From contig NZ_PPHG01000088.1 in the NCBI RefSeq assembly GCF_002904295.1, forward strand, positions 1-64,000: DNA of 64,000 bases, written 5' to 3'. Both the position numbers and the translations under genes were made by a program. The notes under the pieces were generated by a model. It saw only the letters and a program-made list of their open reading frames with translations, made no database searches and had not been told where the DNA came from. Positions within the stretch are counted from its first letter, which is position 1, and the number at the start of each line of letters is the position of its first letter. Shown one piece after another: positions 7,392 through 15,541 of the stretch. Origin of the DNA: Amycolatopsis sp. CA-128772. Its GTDB lineage: Bacteria > Actinomycetota > Actinomycetes > Mycobacteriales > Pseudonocardiaceae.

Positions 7392-9043
7392 CAGGTCTCC
7401 GTCCTGGCCGGGCGGCCGGGCGCCGCGGGCGGGCGCGGGTGCCGGCCCTGCTGCCCGGTCTGGGTGATCGGGGCGCGGTTGTCGCCCCGGATGGTGACGT
7501 CGTTGTTGATCACGACCGCCGCCTGCTCCTCGAACTTCGCCGTCGAGAACCCCGCGTCGCCGAGGCGCTTGCCGACGGCGGGCAGGAGCCGGCTTTCGAT
7601 GATCTTCTCGTACCGCACGATGTCGACGAGCTGGAAGTAGTCGGCGAACCGGTTCACCGACGCGAGTTCCCGCAGGGTGCTCGCGGCGCCGTAGCGGTCC
7701 GGGTCGAGGACGCCCGGCTCGCGCTTGGGCTGCCGGATCCACGACCCGAGGTGGGCGATCCGGCCCGGCAGGCTCGCCGGCATTTCCAGCCACGCCTGCA
7801 GTCCCTGGCCGAGCGGGCGCAGCGAGTCCGGCCGCATCTTGTCCACCACGCGGTACTCCGCCCGGATCGGCGGGAGCACGAACGGCGTCCACTCGACGTA
7901 CAACGTCGTGTCGTCCACGGCGACGTGCAGGAACGTGGTGAGGACCAGGTCGCGGTCCCAGGTTTCCACCTGGAAGCAGAGGTAGTAGCGCGCCCACTCC
8001 TTCGGCTCGGTCCGCAGCCGGGCGACCTCGGCCGCGGTGAGCCGGGTGAGCGGCGGCAGCTCGATGTCCGGCAGGTACGCCTCGGCTTCCGGCTCTCCCA
8101 GGTGGTCGATGAGCTCGGTGGCCGGGGTGAACACGCCCTCGGTCACGGTCAGCCCGCCCAGCCGGTGGGCGGGCGACAGCGCGGTCGCGTGCCGCAGGTT
8201 CTCGACCGCCACGCGGATCCCGTCGTACAGCGCTTCGGTGGTGAGCTCCGGCCGGCCTTCGCCGTCTTCCAGCCGCTCCAGCGGAATGGCCATCGACCAC
8301 GCGTCACGCCGGAACCCGGCGCCCACGAACGGGTTGTAGCCGCGGTAGACCACCAAGGGGGCGCCCGGCGCGTCGGCGGGCCCGTCGTCTTCGCGGTAGC
8401 GGACGAGCTGGTCGCGGAAGTCTTCGGTCAGCAGCCCGGTGAGCCGGCCGCCGCCGTCCGTCGGTTCGGCGAGGCGCTTGAAGCGGGTCGTCAGCAGGTT
8501 CCACAGGGTCCAGCGCTCGATCGTCACGAGCACGAGCACGGCCACCGCGAGCAGGATGCCGATGACCGTCCGGGCGGTGTCCCCGTCCGATGACTCGTCT
8601 TCGTAGCCGTAGTCGTCGTAGTAGCGGGACGACCGGGTGCCGAACAGCTCGTCCGCGTTCGCCAGCAGCACCACGGCGATCATCACGGCGACGCCGAGCG
8701 CGACCAGCGTCCTGGTGTTGAAGGGTTTCTCCGGCGAAGCGGCGGCGTTCCTCCCCGCCCGCGCGATGACGAGCAGCACCGACAGCACGATCCAGCCGTA
8801 CAGCAACGGGTTGTCCCACATCAGCCCGATGACGACGGCCATCAGCACGACGAGCGCACCGTCGTAGGTCTTCCGCCGCGCCCGTGCCCGCACGGCCTCG
8901 GTGAGCACGCGGCCCGCGTCGAGGCCCGGCGACGGCGGGACCGGCCGGGTCGGCTCGACGAGGAATTCGGTGATCGCCCGCTTGCCGTACCCGGGATCGA
9001 GGTAGGACGCGGCGCACAGGTAACGGGTCGTGTCGTCGGCCAT
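7391..9043 (-). CDS. Multi-TM membrane protein with C-terminal GDN motif
   Basis: The 550-residue protein starts at the ATG at 9043, with a GGAGGGGG Shine–Dalgarno. Four hydrophobic segments lie at about residues 46–62, 63–78, 93–113 and 140–160. A long soluble domain follows, with strands such as 'PLVVYRGYNPFVGAGFRRDAW' and 'YYLCFQVETWDRDLVLTTF'. The final 40 residues are Gly/Pro/Arg-rich and contain 'NNDVTIRGDNRAPITQTG', nearly the same as the N-terminus of the next protein. The central domain is not recognised. The pairing suggests that the two proteins contact each other through the shared motif (inference). Confidence 0.85.
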   Translation of the reverse strand: MADDTTRYLCAASYLDPGYGKRAITEFLVEPTRPVPPSPGLDAGRVLTEAVRARARRKTYDGALVVLMAVVIGLMWDNPLLYGWIVLSVLLVIARAGRNAAASPEKPFNTRTLVALGVAVMIAVVLLANADELFGTRSSRYYDDYGYEDESSDGDTARTVIGILLAVAVLVLVTIERWTLWNLLTTRFKRLAEPTDGGGRLTGLLTEDFRDQLVRYREDDGPADAPGAPLVVYRGYNPFVGAGFRRDAWSMAIPLERLEDGEGRPELTTEALYDGIRVAVENLRHATALSPAHRLGGLTVTEGVFTPATELIDHLGEPEAEAYLPDIELPPLTRLTAAEVARLRTEPKEWARYYLCFQVETWDRDLVLTTFLHVAVDDTTLYVEWTPFVLPPIRAEYRVVDKMRPDSLRPLGQGLQAWLEMPASLPGRIAHLGSWIRQPKREPGVLDPDRYGAASTLRELASVNRFADYFQLVDIVRYEKIIESRLLPAVGKRLGDAGFSTAKFEEQAAVVINNDVTIRGDNRAPITQTGQQGRHPRPPAAPGRPARTET

Positions 9044-9138
9044 GCCGGCCCCCTCCGTCGGGTCGGGGACCCCGGCCACCGGGCAGCGCGCTCCCCCGCA
9101 AGCTGCGGACGGTATCATGCAGGACTCGGGAAGCGGGA

Positions 9139-9150
9139 CGGCAATTGCCG
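9139..9150. promoter_or_regulatory. 12-bp perfect palindrome, possible operator
   Basis: CGGCAATTGCCG lies in the 127-bp gap between the LuxR gene and the start of the 550-residue membrane protein, about 100 bp upstream of the latter. A regulatory role is only a guess from position and symmetry. Confidence 0.3.
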
Positions 9151-9170
9151 CAATTCCGGCACGCGGACGG

Positions 9171-10184
9171 TCAGGACAGCAGCGTCGCGGTCAGCTCGCC
9201 CCGGCTGCGCACCCCCACCTTGCCGAACACCGACGTCAGGTGGTCCTGGACCGTGTGCGCCGAGCTGGCCGACCGGCCCGCGATGTCCACAGTGGACCTT
9301 CCGGCCGGCACCTCGCGGCAGACGTCGCGCTCCCGGGCGGTGAGGCCGTAGGCGGCGAGCAGCACGCCCAGCAGCTCGATGCTTGACGCGCGGCCGACCG
9401 TCACGACCGTCTCGCCGTCGTCCTCCCCGGCCACCAACCGGCCGGCGTGCCACACGATCCACCCGCCGCGGGCGTCGCGGACGCGGGCGCGGAAGCTGCC
9501 CGTCGCCGCCGCGCGGGCCCCGGTCACCACCGCGCGCAGCAGCACCGCGAACCGACCCGGCGCGATCTCGTCCAGTTCGGACCGCCACGCCGCGGTGGCC
9601 GTCCGCTCCCGGCCGTCCGGGCCGGCCACCACGACCGCCGGCTCGGCCCGCTCCCCCGCGCCGCGGATGCGCGCGGCCACCCGCGTCGCGGCCGCCAGCG
9701 CCGGCGCGGCGGACGTCAGGAACTCCCCCTCGCGGTCGCCGAACTCGCCCCGGCGCACCAGGCCGGCGGCGCCCCACGACGTGCCGTCGACCCGGAACAC
9801 CACGCGCAGCTCGTGGCCGAGCCCCAGCGGCCGCCAGACGTCGGCGAACCGGCCGCTGCGTTCGACGACCCGGCGGGGCAGGTCCGACAGCCGCGCCACG
9901 GGCACCGGCCGCCGGGCCAGCTCGGCGAAGGTGTGCGGCTGGGCGCCGTCGTATTCGCAGGTCGCCAGCAGCGGCTCGTACGCGCCGGGGACGCGGGCCC
10001 GGCCACTGGTCATCGAGCTGATCACCGCGGTGTCCGGGTCCAGCGAAGCCCAACACGTGAGGTCGGCGGGCACCACGCGCTCGACCAGCTCGATGGCGGC
10101 GGCGTGCAGCTCGGCGACGCCGAGGCCCGCCGCCGCCAGCGCGGCGACGTCCCGGCGCACCGCCTCGGCCCGGCCCTCCCACAT
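9171..10184 (-). CDS. LuxR-family transcriptional regulator
   Basis: The 337-residue protein is read from the ATG at 10184, which has no strong Shine–Dalgarno. Residues 1–270 form a sensor-like region without a recognised ligand motif. The last ~60 residues are a LuxR/GerE helix-turn-helix: 'LTARERDVCREVPAGRSTVDIA' followed by 'SSAHTVQDHLTSVFGKVGVR'. It is divergent from the DUF1304 gene, so that gene or its own promoter is the likely target. TCCACAGTGGA lies in the HTH-coding part at 9296. Confidence 0.88.
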   Translation of the reverse strand: MWEGRAEAVRRDVAALAAAGLGVAELHAAAIELVERVVPADLTCWASLDPDTAVISSMTSGRARVPGAYEPLLATCEYDGAQPHTFAELARRPVPVARLSDLPRRVVERSGRFADVWRPLGLGHELRVVFRVDGTSWGAAGLVRRGEFGDREGEFLTSAAPALAAATRVAARIRGAGERAEPAVVVAGPDGRERTATAAWRSELDEIAPGRFAVLLRAVVTGARAAATGSFRARVRDARGGWIVWHAGRLVAGEDDGETVVTVGRASSIELLGVLLAAYGLTARERDVCREVPAGRSTVDIAGRSASSAHTVQDHLTSVFGKVGVRSRGELTATLLS

Positions 10185-10401
10185 GGACGCAGTATGCGCC
10201 GCCCGCTGCGGCGCCGGTATCCCGCTTTTCCGGGATGTCGCCGCGGCGCCGGGGTTCCTACCGTCGTCGTCCAGACCCACTTCACCGCCCCGGGCGAAGG
10301 CCCGGAACTCGACACCTCCGACGCCCGGATCACCGTCAAGGCCGGCGCGGAGGACACCGGCGGCGCCTACGAGCTCTTCGAGACGGCATCGAGCTCGTGC
10401 C

Positions 10402-10803
10402 GTGAACGCCGTCGCGCAGGTCCTCGCCGTGGTGGCGGTGCTGGTGCACGTGCTCGCGTTCACCTGGGAGGTACTTCTGTTCGAGCGGCCCGGCGTGCAC
10501 GAGGGCATCTTCCGCATCCCGGCGGCCGACCTGCCGGCCACCCGGCTGTGGTCGTCCAACGTCGGCTTCGACAACCTGTTCCTCGCGGCCGGCCCGGCCA
10601 CGGGGCTCGCCCTGCTGCACACCGGCCACGCCGACGCGGGCCGCGCGCTGGTGCTCTACTGCTGCGGATTCATGCTGCTGGCGGGGATCGCGCTCGGCGT
10701 GTCGGACGCGCTCGCCCTCAGCCGTCCCCGCGGCGCCGGCCGCACCGGCGCGCTGGCCCAGGCCCGCCCGGCACTGGGCGCGCTGCTCGCCGCGCTGTGC
10801 TAG
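10402..10803 (+). CDS. DUF1304 family small membrane protein
   Basis: This 133-residue protein has four hydrophobic segments. Its first segment and loop, 'VHVLAFTWEVLLFERPGV', carry the conserved membrane Glu of DUF1304 proteins, followed by 'SNVGFDNLFLAAGPATGLAL'. The start is the GTG at 10402; the ribosome site is weak. The family has no established function. It overlaps the convergent MarR gene by 4 bp and is divergent from the LuxR regulator. Confidence 0.78.
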   Translation: MNAVAQVLAVVAVLVHVLAFTWEVLLFERPGVHEGIFRIPAADLPATRLWSSNVGFDNLFLAAGPATGLALLHTGHADAGRALVLYCCGFMLLAGIALGVSDALALSRPRGAGRTGALAQARPALGALLAALC

Positions 10804-11234
10804 CCGTCGAGGCGACCGACGACCTGCTCGCTCCAGCCCCGGATGACCTCGGCCTGCTCCGGCGTCAGCCGGTCGAGGACGTGCCGCCGAACGTTGGCGC
10901 CGTGGGCCCGGGTTGCGCTCTCCGCCAGGCGGCGGCCTTCGGCCGTCAGCTCGATTCCCGTGCGCCGGCCGCCCGCGCCGTCCTCGGTCCGGGCGACCAG
11001 GCCGCGCTTCTCCATGCGGGTCAGCAGGTGGGAGACGCGGCTCTTCTCCCAGCCGAGCGCGTCGGCCAGCTCGCCGACGCGCATCGGGCGGCGCAACGCC
11101 ACCAGCACGCTGAACTCGGCCTTCGAGATGCCGCAGTCGCGCTGGAGGCCACGGTCGAGCTCGCGGAGGAGCAGGCGCTGCGCGCGCATCCAGGTGTCCC
11201 AGAACGCCCAGTCCTCGGGGCTCATGTCCGCCAT
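10800..11234 (-). CDS. MarR-family transcriptional regulator
   Basis: This 144-residue protein has a winged helix-turn-helix: 'ISKAEFSVLVALRRPMRVGE', then 'LADALGWEKSRVSHLLTRMEKRGLV' as recognition helix and wing approach, and 'RTGIELTAEGRRL' as wing. Dimerisation helices lie at both ends. It is divergent from the amidohydrolase gene, and a perfect palindrome lies in the 53-bp gap between them. By the usual MarR logic it represses both genes until it binds a ligand, perhaps the substrate or product of the amidohydrolase (inference). Confidence 0.9.
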   Translation of the reverse strand: MADMSPEDWAFWDTWMRAQRLLLRELDRGLQRDCGISKAEFSVLVALRRPMRVGELADALGWEKSRVSHLLTRMEKRGLVARTEDGAGGRRTGIELTAEGRRLAESATRAHGANVRRHVLDRLTPEQAEVIRGWSEQVVGRLDG

Positions 11235-11251
11235 GACCCTCAGTCTAGGCT

Positions 11252-11271
11252 AGAGTTGACGTATCAACTCT
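11252..11271. promoter_or_regulatory. Perfect inverted repeat, likely MarR operator
   Basis: AGAGTTGACGTATCAACTCT has 8-bp perfect arms around CGTA. It sits midway between the divergent MarR and amidohydrolase starts, where it could cover both promoters. The TTGA/TCAA core is common in MarR-family sites. Confidence 0.72.
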
Positions 11272-11287
11272 TGGGGAAAGGACAACC

Positions 11288-12574
11288 ATGGACACGCTCG
11301 TACGCGGCGGCACGGTGGTCAGCATGGATTCGGCGGCCGGGACGCTCCCCCGCGGTGACGTGCTCATCCGGGACGGCCGGATCGCCGCGGTCGCGCCGGG
11401 CATCGACGCGGCCGGGGCCGAGGTCGTCGACGCCTCGGGCATGCTCGTCCTGCCCGGTTTCGTCGACACCCATCGGCACACCTGGCAGACCGCGTTTCGC
11501 GGCCTCGGCGCGCGCTGGACGTTCGGCCAGTACCGCGTCGCCGTGCACGGCACGCTCAAGCCGCACTACCGCCCGGAGGACGTCTACCTGGGCAATCTGT
11601 CCGGCCGCCTCGAAGCCCTGAACTCGGGCGTCACGACGATGCTCGACTGGTTCCACTGCGCCCGGAGCCCGGAGCACGCCGACGCCGCGATCCAGGCCCT
11701 GCGGGACGCGCCCGGCCACTCGATCTTCTGTTACGGCGCCGACGGGCCCGGCATCGCGCCGGAGATCCGGCGGGTGCGAGCTCTGCTGCCCGGCGACGAA
11801 ATGGCGCTGGGCCTGCGCGGACCGGTCATCTCCACGATGGACGAAACCGCGGCGGATGTTGCGCTGGCGCGGGAACTCGGGCTGCCGGTGAGCATGCACG
11901 TCCACGGGACCGGCGGCTGGCCGCACGGCGACCGCCCGCTCGCGGGGATGCACGAGCGCGGGCTGCTCGACGACCGCACGACCGTCGTGCACGGCAACGG
12001 CCTCTCCGACGACCAGCTCGCCATGCTGGCCGACGCGGGCGGCTCGGTGTCGATCAGCCCGGACGTCGAGCTGAAGATGGGCTTCGAGCCGCCGATCACC
12101 GGGCGGGCGCTGGCCGCCGGGATCCGGCCGTCGCTGTCGGTCGACGACTGCCCGTCGGCCGGTGGCGACCTGTTCGGCGCCATGCGCACGGCGATCGCCG
12201 TCGAGCGCGCGGTCACGGCGCGGGACGTCCTCGGGTTCGCCACGATCGACGGCGCCCGGGCCTGCGGGCGCGGCGACCGGACCGGCAGCCTGACCGTGGG
12301 CAAGGACGCCGACCTCGTCCTGCTCGACGCCGAGGACCCGGCGGTCTTCCCGGTGGGCGATCCGGCCGGCACCCTCGTCAGCGCCGGGCACCCCGGCCTG
12401 GTCGACAGCGTCTTCGTCGCCGGGAGGGCGGTCAAGCGCCACGGCCGGCTGCTCGGCGTGGACCTGCCGTCGCTGCGCGCCCGGCTGCTCGCCTCCCGCG
12501 ACCGGATCGCCGCGGCCGCGGGTATCGCCGTCGACGGGTCGTGGCAACCTCAGGAAGCCGACGTCACGCGGTAG
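11288..12574 (+). CDS. Amidohydrolase (chlorohydrolase/cytosine deaminase-like)
   Basis: The 428-residue protein belongs to the metal-dependent amidohydrolase superfamily. An N-terminal strand ends in 'VLPGFVDTHRHTWQTAFRG' (the HxH metal pair), and later metal ligands are His in 'VSMHVHGTG', His in 'VVHGNGLSDDQ' and the acid in 'SLSVDDCPSAGGDLF'. The 'GSLTVGKDADLVLLD' segment and C-terminal beta domain are typical. It resembles the ATZ/TRZ group that deaminates or dechlorinates nitrogen heterocycles; the substrate is unknown. Its start has GGGGAAAGG upstream. It overlaps the convergent relA 3' end by 25 bp. Confidence 0.88.
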   Translation: MDTLVRGGTVVSMDSAAGTLPRGDVLIRDGRIAAVAPGIDAAGAEVVDASGMLVLPGFVDTHRHTWQTAFRGLGARWTFGQYRVAVHGTLKPHYRPEDVYLGNLSGRLEALNSGVTTMLDWFHCARSPEHADAAIQALRDAPGHSIFCYGADGPGIAPEIRRVRALLPGDEMALGLRGPVISTMDETAADVALARELGLPVSMHVHGTGGWPHGDRPLAGMHERGLLDDRTTVVHGNGLSDDQLAMLADAGGSVSISPDVELKMGFEPPITGRALAAGIRPSLSVDDCPSAGGDLFGAMRTAIAVERAVTARDVLGFATIDGARACGRGDRTGSLTVGKDADLVLLDAEDPAVFPVGDPAGTLVSAGHPGLVDSVFVAGRAVKRHGRLLGVDLPSLRARLLASRDRIAAAAGIAVDGSWQPQEADVTR

Positions 12575-14904
12575 ACGTCGTAGACGCCTTCCACGCCGCG
12601 GACCACCTTGAGGACGTGGCCGAGGTGCTTCGGGTCGCCCATCTCGAACGAGAAGCGGCTGACCGCGACCCTGTCCCGGGACGTCGTCACCGAGGCCGAC
12701 AGGATGTTGACCTTCTCGTCGGCCAGCACCTTGGTCACGTCCGAAAGCAGCCGGTGCCGGTCGAGCGCCTCGACCTGGATGGCCACCAGGAACACCGAGG
12801 ACGCCGAAGGCGCCCACTCGACCTCGACCAGCCGGTCGGGCTGGGACTGCAGGTCGCCGGCGTTCGTGCAGTCCGTGCGGTGCACCGAAACGCCACCGCC
12901 GCGGGTGACGAACCCGAGGATCTCGTCGCCCGGCACCGGGGTGCAGCAGCGGGCGAGCTTCGCCCAGACGTCGCTGGCGCCCTTGACCACCACGCCGACG
13001 TCGTTGGAGCCGCGGCGGCGGGTCACCGTGGACGGCGTCGCGCGCTCGGCGAGCTCCTCCTCCGCCGCGTCGACCCCGCCGATCAGCGCGACCAGCCGCT
13101 GGACGACGTGCTTCGCGCTGGTGTGGCCCTCGCCGACCGCCGCGTACAGCGACGAGATGTCGGCGTGCCGCAGCTCGGTGGCGACCGCGCCCATCGACTC
13201 CGCGGAGACGAGCCGCTGGATCGGCAGGCCGACCTTGCGGATCTCCTTGGTGATGGCTTCCTTGCCGCCTTCGATCGCCTCGTCGCGGCGTTCCTTGGCG
13301 AACCACTGCCGGATCTTCGCGCGGGCCTTCGGCGAGCCGGCGAACTGCAGCCAGTCGCGCGACGGGCCGGCGTTCTCCGCCTTCGACGTGAAGATTTCGA
13401 CGACTTCGCCGTTCTCCAGCTTGCGCTCGAGCGCGACCAGGCGGCCGTTGACGCGCGCGCCGATGCAGCGGTGGCCGACCTCGGTGTGCACGGCGTAGGC
13501 GAAGTCCACCGGCGTCGACTCGACCGGCAACGTGATCACGTCGCCCTTCGGCGTGAACACGAAGATCTCGCGCGAGGCCAGCTCGTAGCGCAGGGACTCG
13601 AGGAAGTCGCCCGGGTCCGCCGCCTCGCGCTGCCAGTCGAGGAGCTGGCGCATCCACGCCATCTCGTCGACGTCCATCGCGTTGCCGTTGTGCGTGCCCT
13701 TGGTTTCCTTGTACCGCCAGTGCGCGGCGATGCCGTACTCGGCGGTGCGGTGCATCTCGTAGGTGCGGATCTGCACTTCGAGGGGCTTGCCGTCCGGGCC
13801 GATCACCGTCGTGTGCAGCGACTGGTAGACGCCGAACCGCGGCTGGGCGATGTAGTCCTTGAACCGGCCGGGCACCGGCTGCCACAGCGCGTGCACGACA
13901 CCCATCGCCGCGTAGCAGTCGCGGACGTCCTCGACCAGGATCCGGACGCCGACCAGGTCGTGGATGTCGTCCAGGTCGCGGCCGCGGACGATCATCTTCT
14001 GGTGGATCGAGTAGTAGTGCTTCGGCCGGCCCTCGACCTTCGCGGTGATCCGCGAGGAGACGAGGTTGCTGGTCAGATCGGTGATGACCGAGCGCAGGTA
14101 GATGTCGCGCGAGGGCGCGCGGTCGGCGACCAGGCGGACGATCTCGTCGTACTTCTTGGGCTGCAGGATGGCGAACGCCAGGTCCTCCAGCTCCCACTTG
14201 ACCGTGGCCATGCCGAGCCGGTGGGCCAGCGGCGCGAGGACTTCGAGAGTCTCGCGGGCCTTGCGGGCCTGCTTCTCCGGCGGCAGGAAACGCATGGTGC
14301 GCATGTTGTGCAGCCGGTCGGCGAGCTTGATGACCAGCACCCGGGGATCCTTGGCCATCGCGATGACCATCTTGCGGATGGTCTCGGCCTCGGCGGAGGA
14401 GCCGAGCTGCACCTTGTCCAGCTTCGTGACGCCGTCGACCAGCTCGGCGACCTTGTCGCCGAAGTCGGCCTTCAGGCTCTCGACGGCGTAGCCGGTGTCC
14501 TCGACCGTGTCGTGCAGCAGCGCCGCGACGAGCGTGGTCGTGTCCATGCCCAGCTCGGCGAGGATGGTGGCGACGGCCAGCGGGTGGGTGATGTACGGGT
14601 CGCCGGACTTGCGCCGCTGGTTGCGGTGCAGCTCCTCGGCGACGTCGTAGGCGCGCTGGAGCAGGCCGAGGTCGCCGTTGGGGTGGAGCTCGCGGTGGAT
14701 GACGGCCAGGGGTTCGAGGACCTGCTTGACCGGGGCGGCGCGCTGGGCGGTGATCCGCCGGGCGAGGCGGGCCCGGACGCGGCGGGTCGCGGACGGGTTC
14801 GGCGCCGCGCCGTTCGGCTTCGGCGACGCGGGCTGTGCCGCCGCCTGCCCGTTCTGCTGGGCACCCTGCTTCGCGGGCACCGCGGCGTCGAGCTCCTGGC
14901 TCAC
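12550..14904 (-). CDS. relA: Bifunctional (p)ppGpp synthetase/hydrolase
   Basis: The 784-residue Rel protein makes ppGpp and pppGpp from ATP and GDP/GTP and also degrades them. The start is the GTG at 14904, with an AGGAGGT site. Domains in order: Ala/Gln-rich N-terminus; HD hydrolase domain (including 'AALLHDTVEDT' and the RxxDRLHN-type 'KLADRLHNMRT'); synthetase domain ('KVEGRPKHYYSIHQKM', 'LEVQIRTYEMHRTAEYGIAAHW'); TGS ('VFTPKGDVITLPVESTPVDF'); and a C-terminal ACT domain ('LSDVTKVLADEKVNILSASV'). Both catalytic halves look intact, so the protein should be bifunctional. It lies between ppiB's neighbourhood and apt, as in mycobacteria. Confidence 0.96.
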   Translation of the reverse strand: MSQELDAAVPAKQGAQQNGQAAAQPASPKPNGAAPNPSATRRVRARLARRITAQRAAPVKQVLEPLAVIHRELHPNGDLGLLQRAYDVAEELHRNQRRKSGDPYITHPLAVATILAELGMDTTTLVAALLHDTVEDTGYAVESLKADFGDKVAELVDGVTKLDKVQLGSSAEAETIRKMVIAMAKDPRVLVIKLADRLHNMRTMRFLPPEKQARKARETLEVLAPLAHRLGMATVKWELEDLAFAILQPKKYDEIVRLVADRAPSRDIYLRSVITDLTSNLVSSRITAKVEGRPKHYYSIHQKMIVRGRDLDDIHDLVGVRILVEDVRDCYAAMGVVHALWQPVPGRFKDYIAQPRFGVYQSLHTTVIGPDGKPLEVQIRTYEMHRTAEYGIAAHWRYKETKGTHNGNAMDVDEMAWMRQLLDWQREAADPGDFLESLRYELASREIFVFTPKGDVITLPVESTPVDFAYAVHTEVGHRCIGARVNGRLVALERKLENGEVVEIFTSKAENAGPSRDWLQFAGSPKARAKIRQWFAKERRDEAIEGGKEAITKEIRKVGLPIQRLVSAESMGAVATELRHADISSLYAAVGEGHTSAKHVVQRLVALIGGVDAAEEELAERATPSTVTRRRGSNDVGVVVKGASDVWAKLARCCTPVPGDEILGFVTRGGGVSVHRTDCTNAGDLQSQPDRLVEVEWAPSASSVFLVAIQVEALDRHRLLSDVTKVLADEKVNILSASVTTSRDRVAVSRFSFEMGDPKHLGHVLKVVRGVEGVYDVYRVTSAS

Positions 14905-15021
14905 CCGCACCTCCTGCTGCTCGTGCGGCCTTCGGACCACCAGAGTAGCCGTTGCGCCTCGCAGCCTTGTCGGGTGCGCCCGTTCAGGGGGATGTGGCCG
15001 CCGCCACCAGCCGTTCTCCGC

Positions 15022-15540
15022 TCAGCAGACCTGCAGGGCGTGGACCTTGCGGTCGCCGAGGATCCGGCGGCCGCCGAGGGCGGCCAGTTCCAGGACCACC
15101 GACACGCTGTCGACCACCGCGCCCGCGTCCTCCAGGAGCTTGCCCGTGGCCGCCACCGTGCCGCCCGTGGCCAGGACGTCGTCGAGGACCGCGATGCGGT
15201 GGCCCGGCCGGACCACGCCGGCCGGGAGCTCCACCGTCGCGGTGCCGTACTCCAGGGCGTAGTCGACGCGGCCCGCCACGGCCGGCAGCTTGCCGGGCTT
15301 GCGGATCAGGACCACGCCCAGGCCGCGGGCGTACCCGACGGCCGCGGCGAGGAGGAACCCGCGGGCCTCCACGCCGGCGAGCAGCTCGACTTTCGCGTCG
15401 AGCGTGCCCGCCAGCGCGTCGGTCACCGCTTTGAACGCACCCGCGTCCGCGAAGAGCGGGCTCAGGTCGCGGAACAGCACGCCGGGCTCGGGGAAGTCCG
15501 GCACCTCGGCGATCAGGCCGAGGGCGTCGTCGAGCTGCAC
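15022..15540 (-). CDS. apt: Adenine phosphoribosyltransferase
   Basis: This 172-residue enzyme converts adenine and PRPP to AMP in purine salvage. The PRPP-binding motif is 'IAVLDDVLATGGTVAATGK'; the N-terminal 'PDFPEPGVLFRDLSPLFAD' and 'GVEARGFLLAAAVGYA' are typical of Apt. The GTG start lies one base after the secF stop codon, so it is co-transcribed with secDF. The apt–relA adjacency is a widespread actinobacterial arrangement linking purine salvage to ppGpp control. Confidence 0.94.
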   Translation of the reverse strand: MQLDDALGLIAEVPDFPEPGVLFRDLSPLFADAGAFKAVTDALAGTLDAKVELLAGVEARGFLLAAAVGYARGLGVVLIRKPGKLPAVAGRVDYALEYGTATVELPAGVVRPGHRIAVLDDVLATGGTVAATGKLLEDAGAVVDSVSVVLELAALGGRRILGDRKVHALQVC

Positions 15541-15541
15541 G

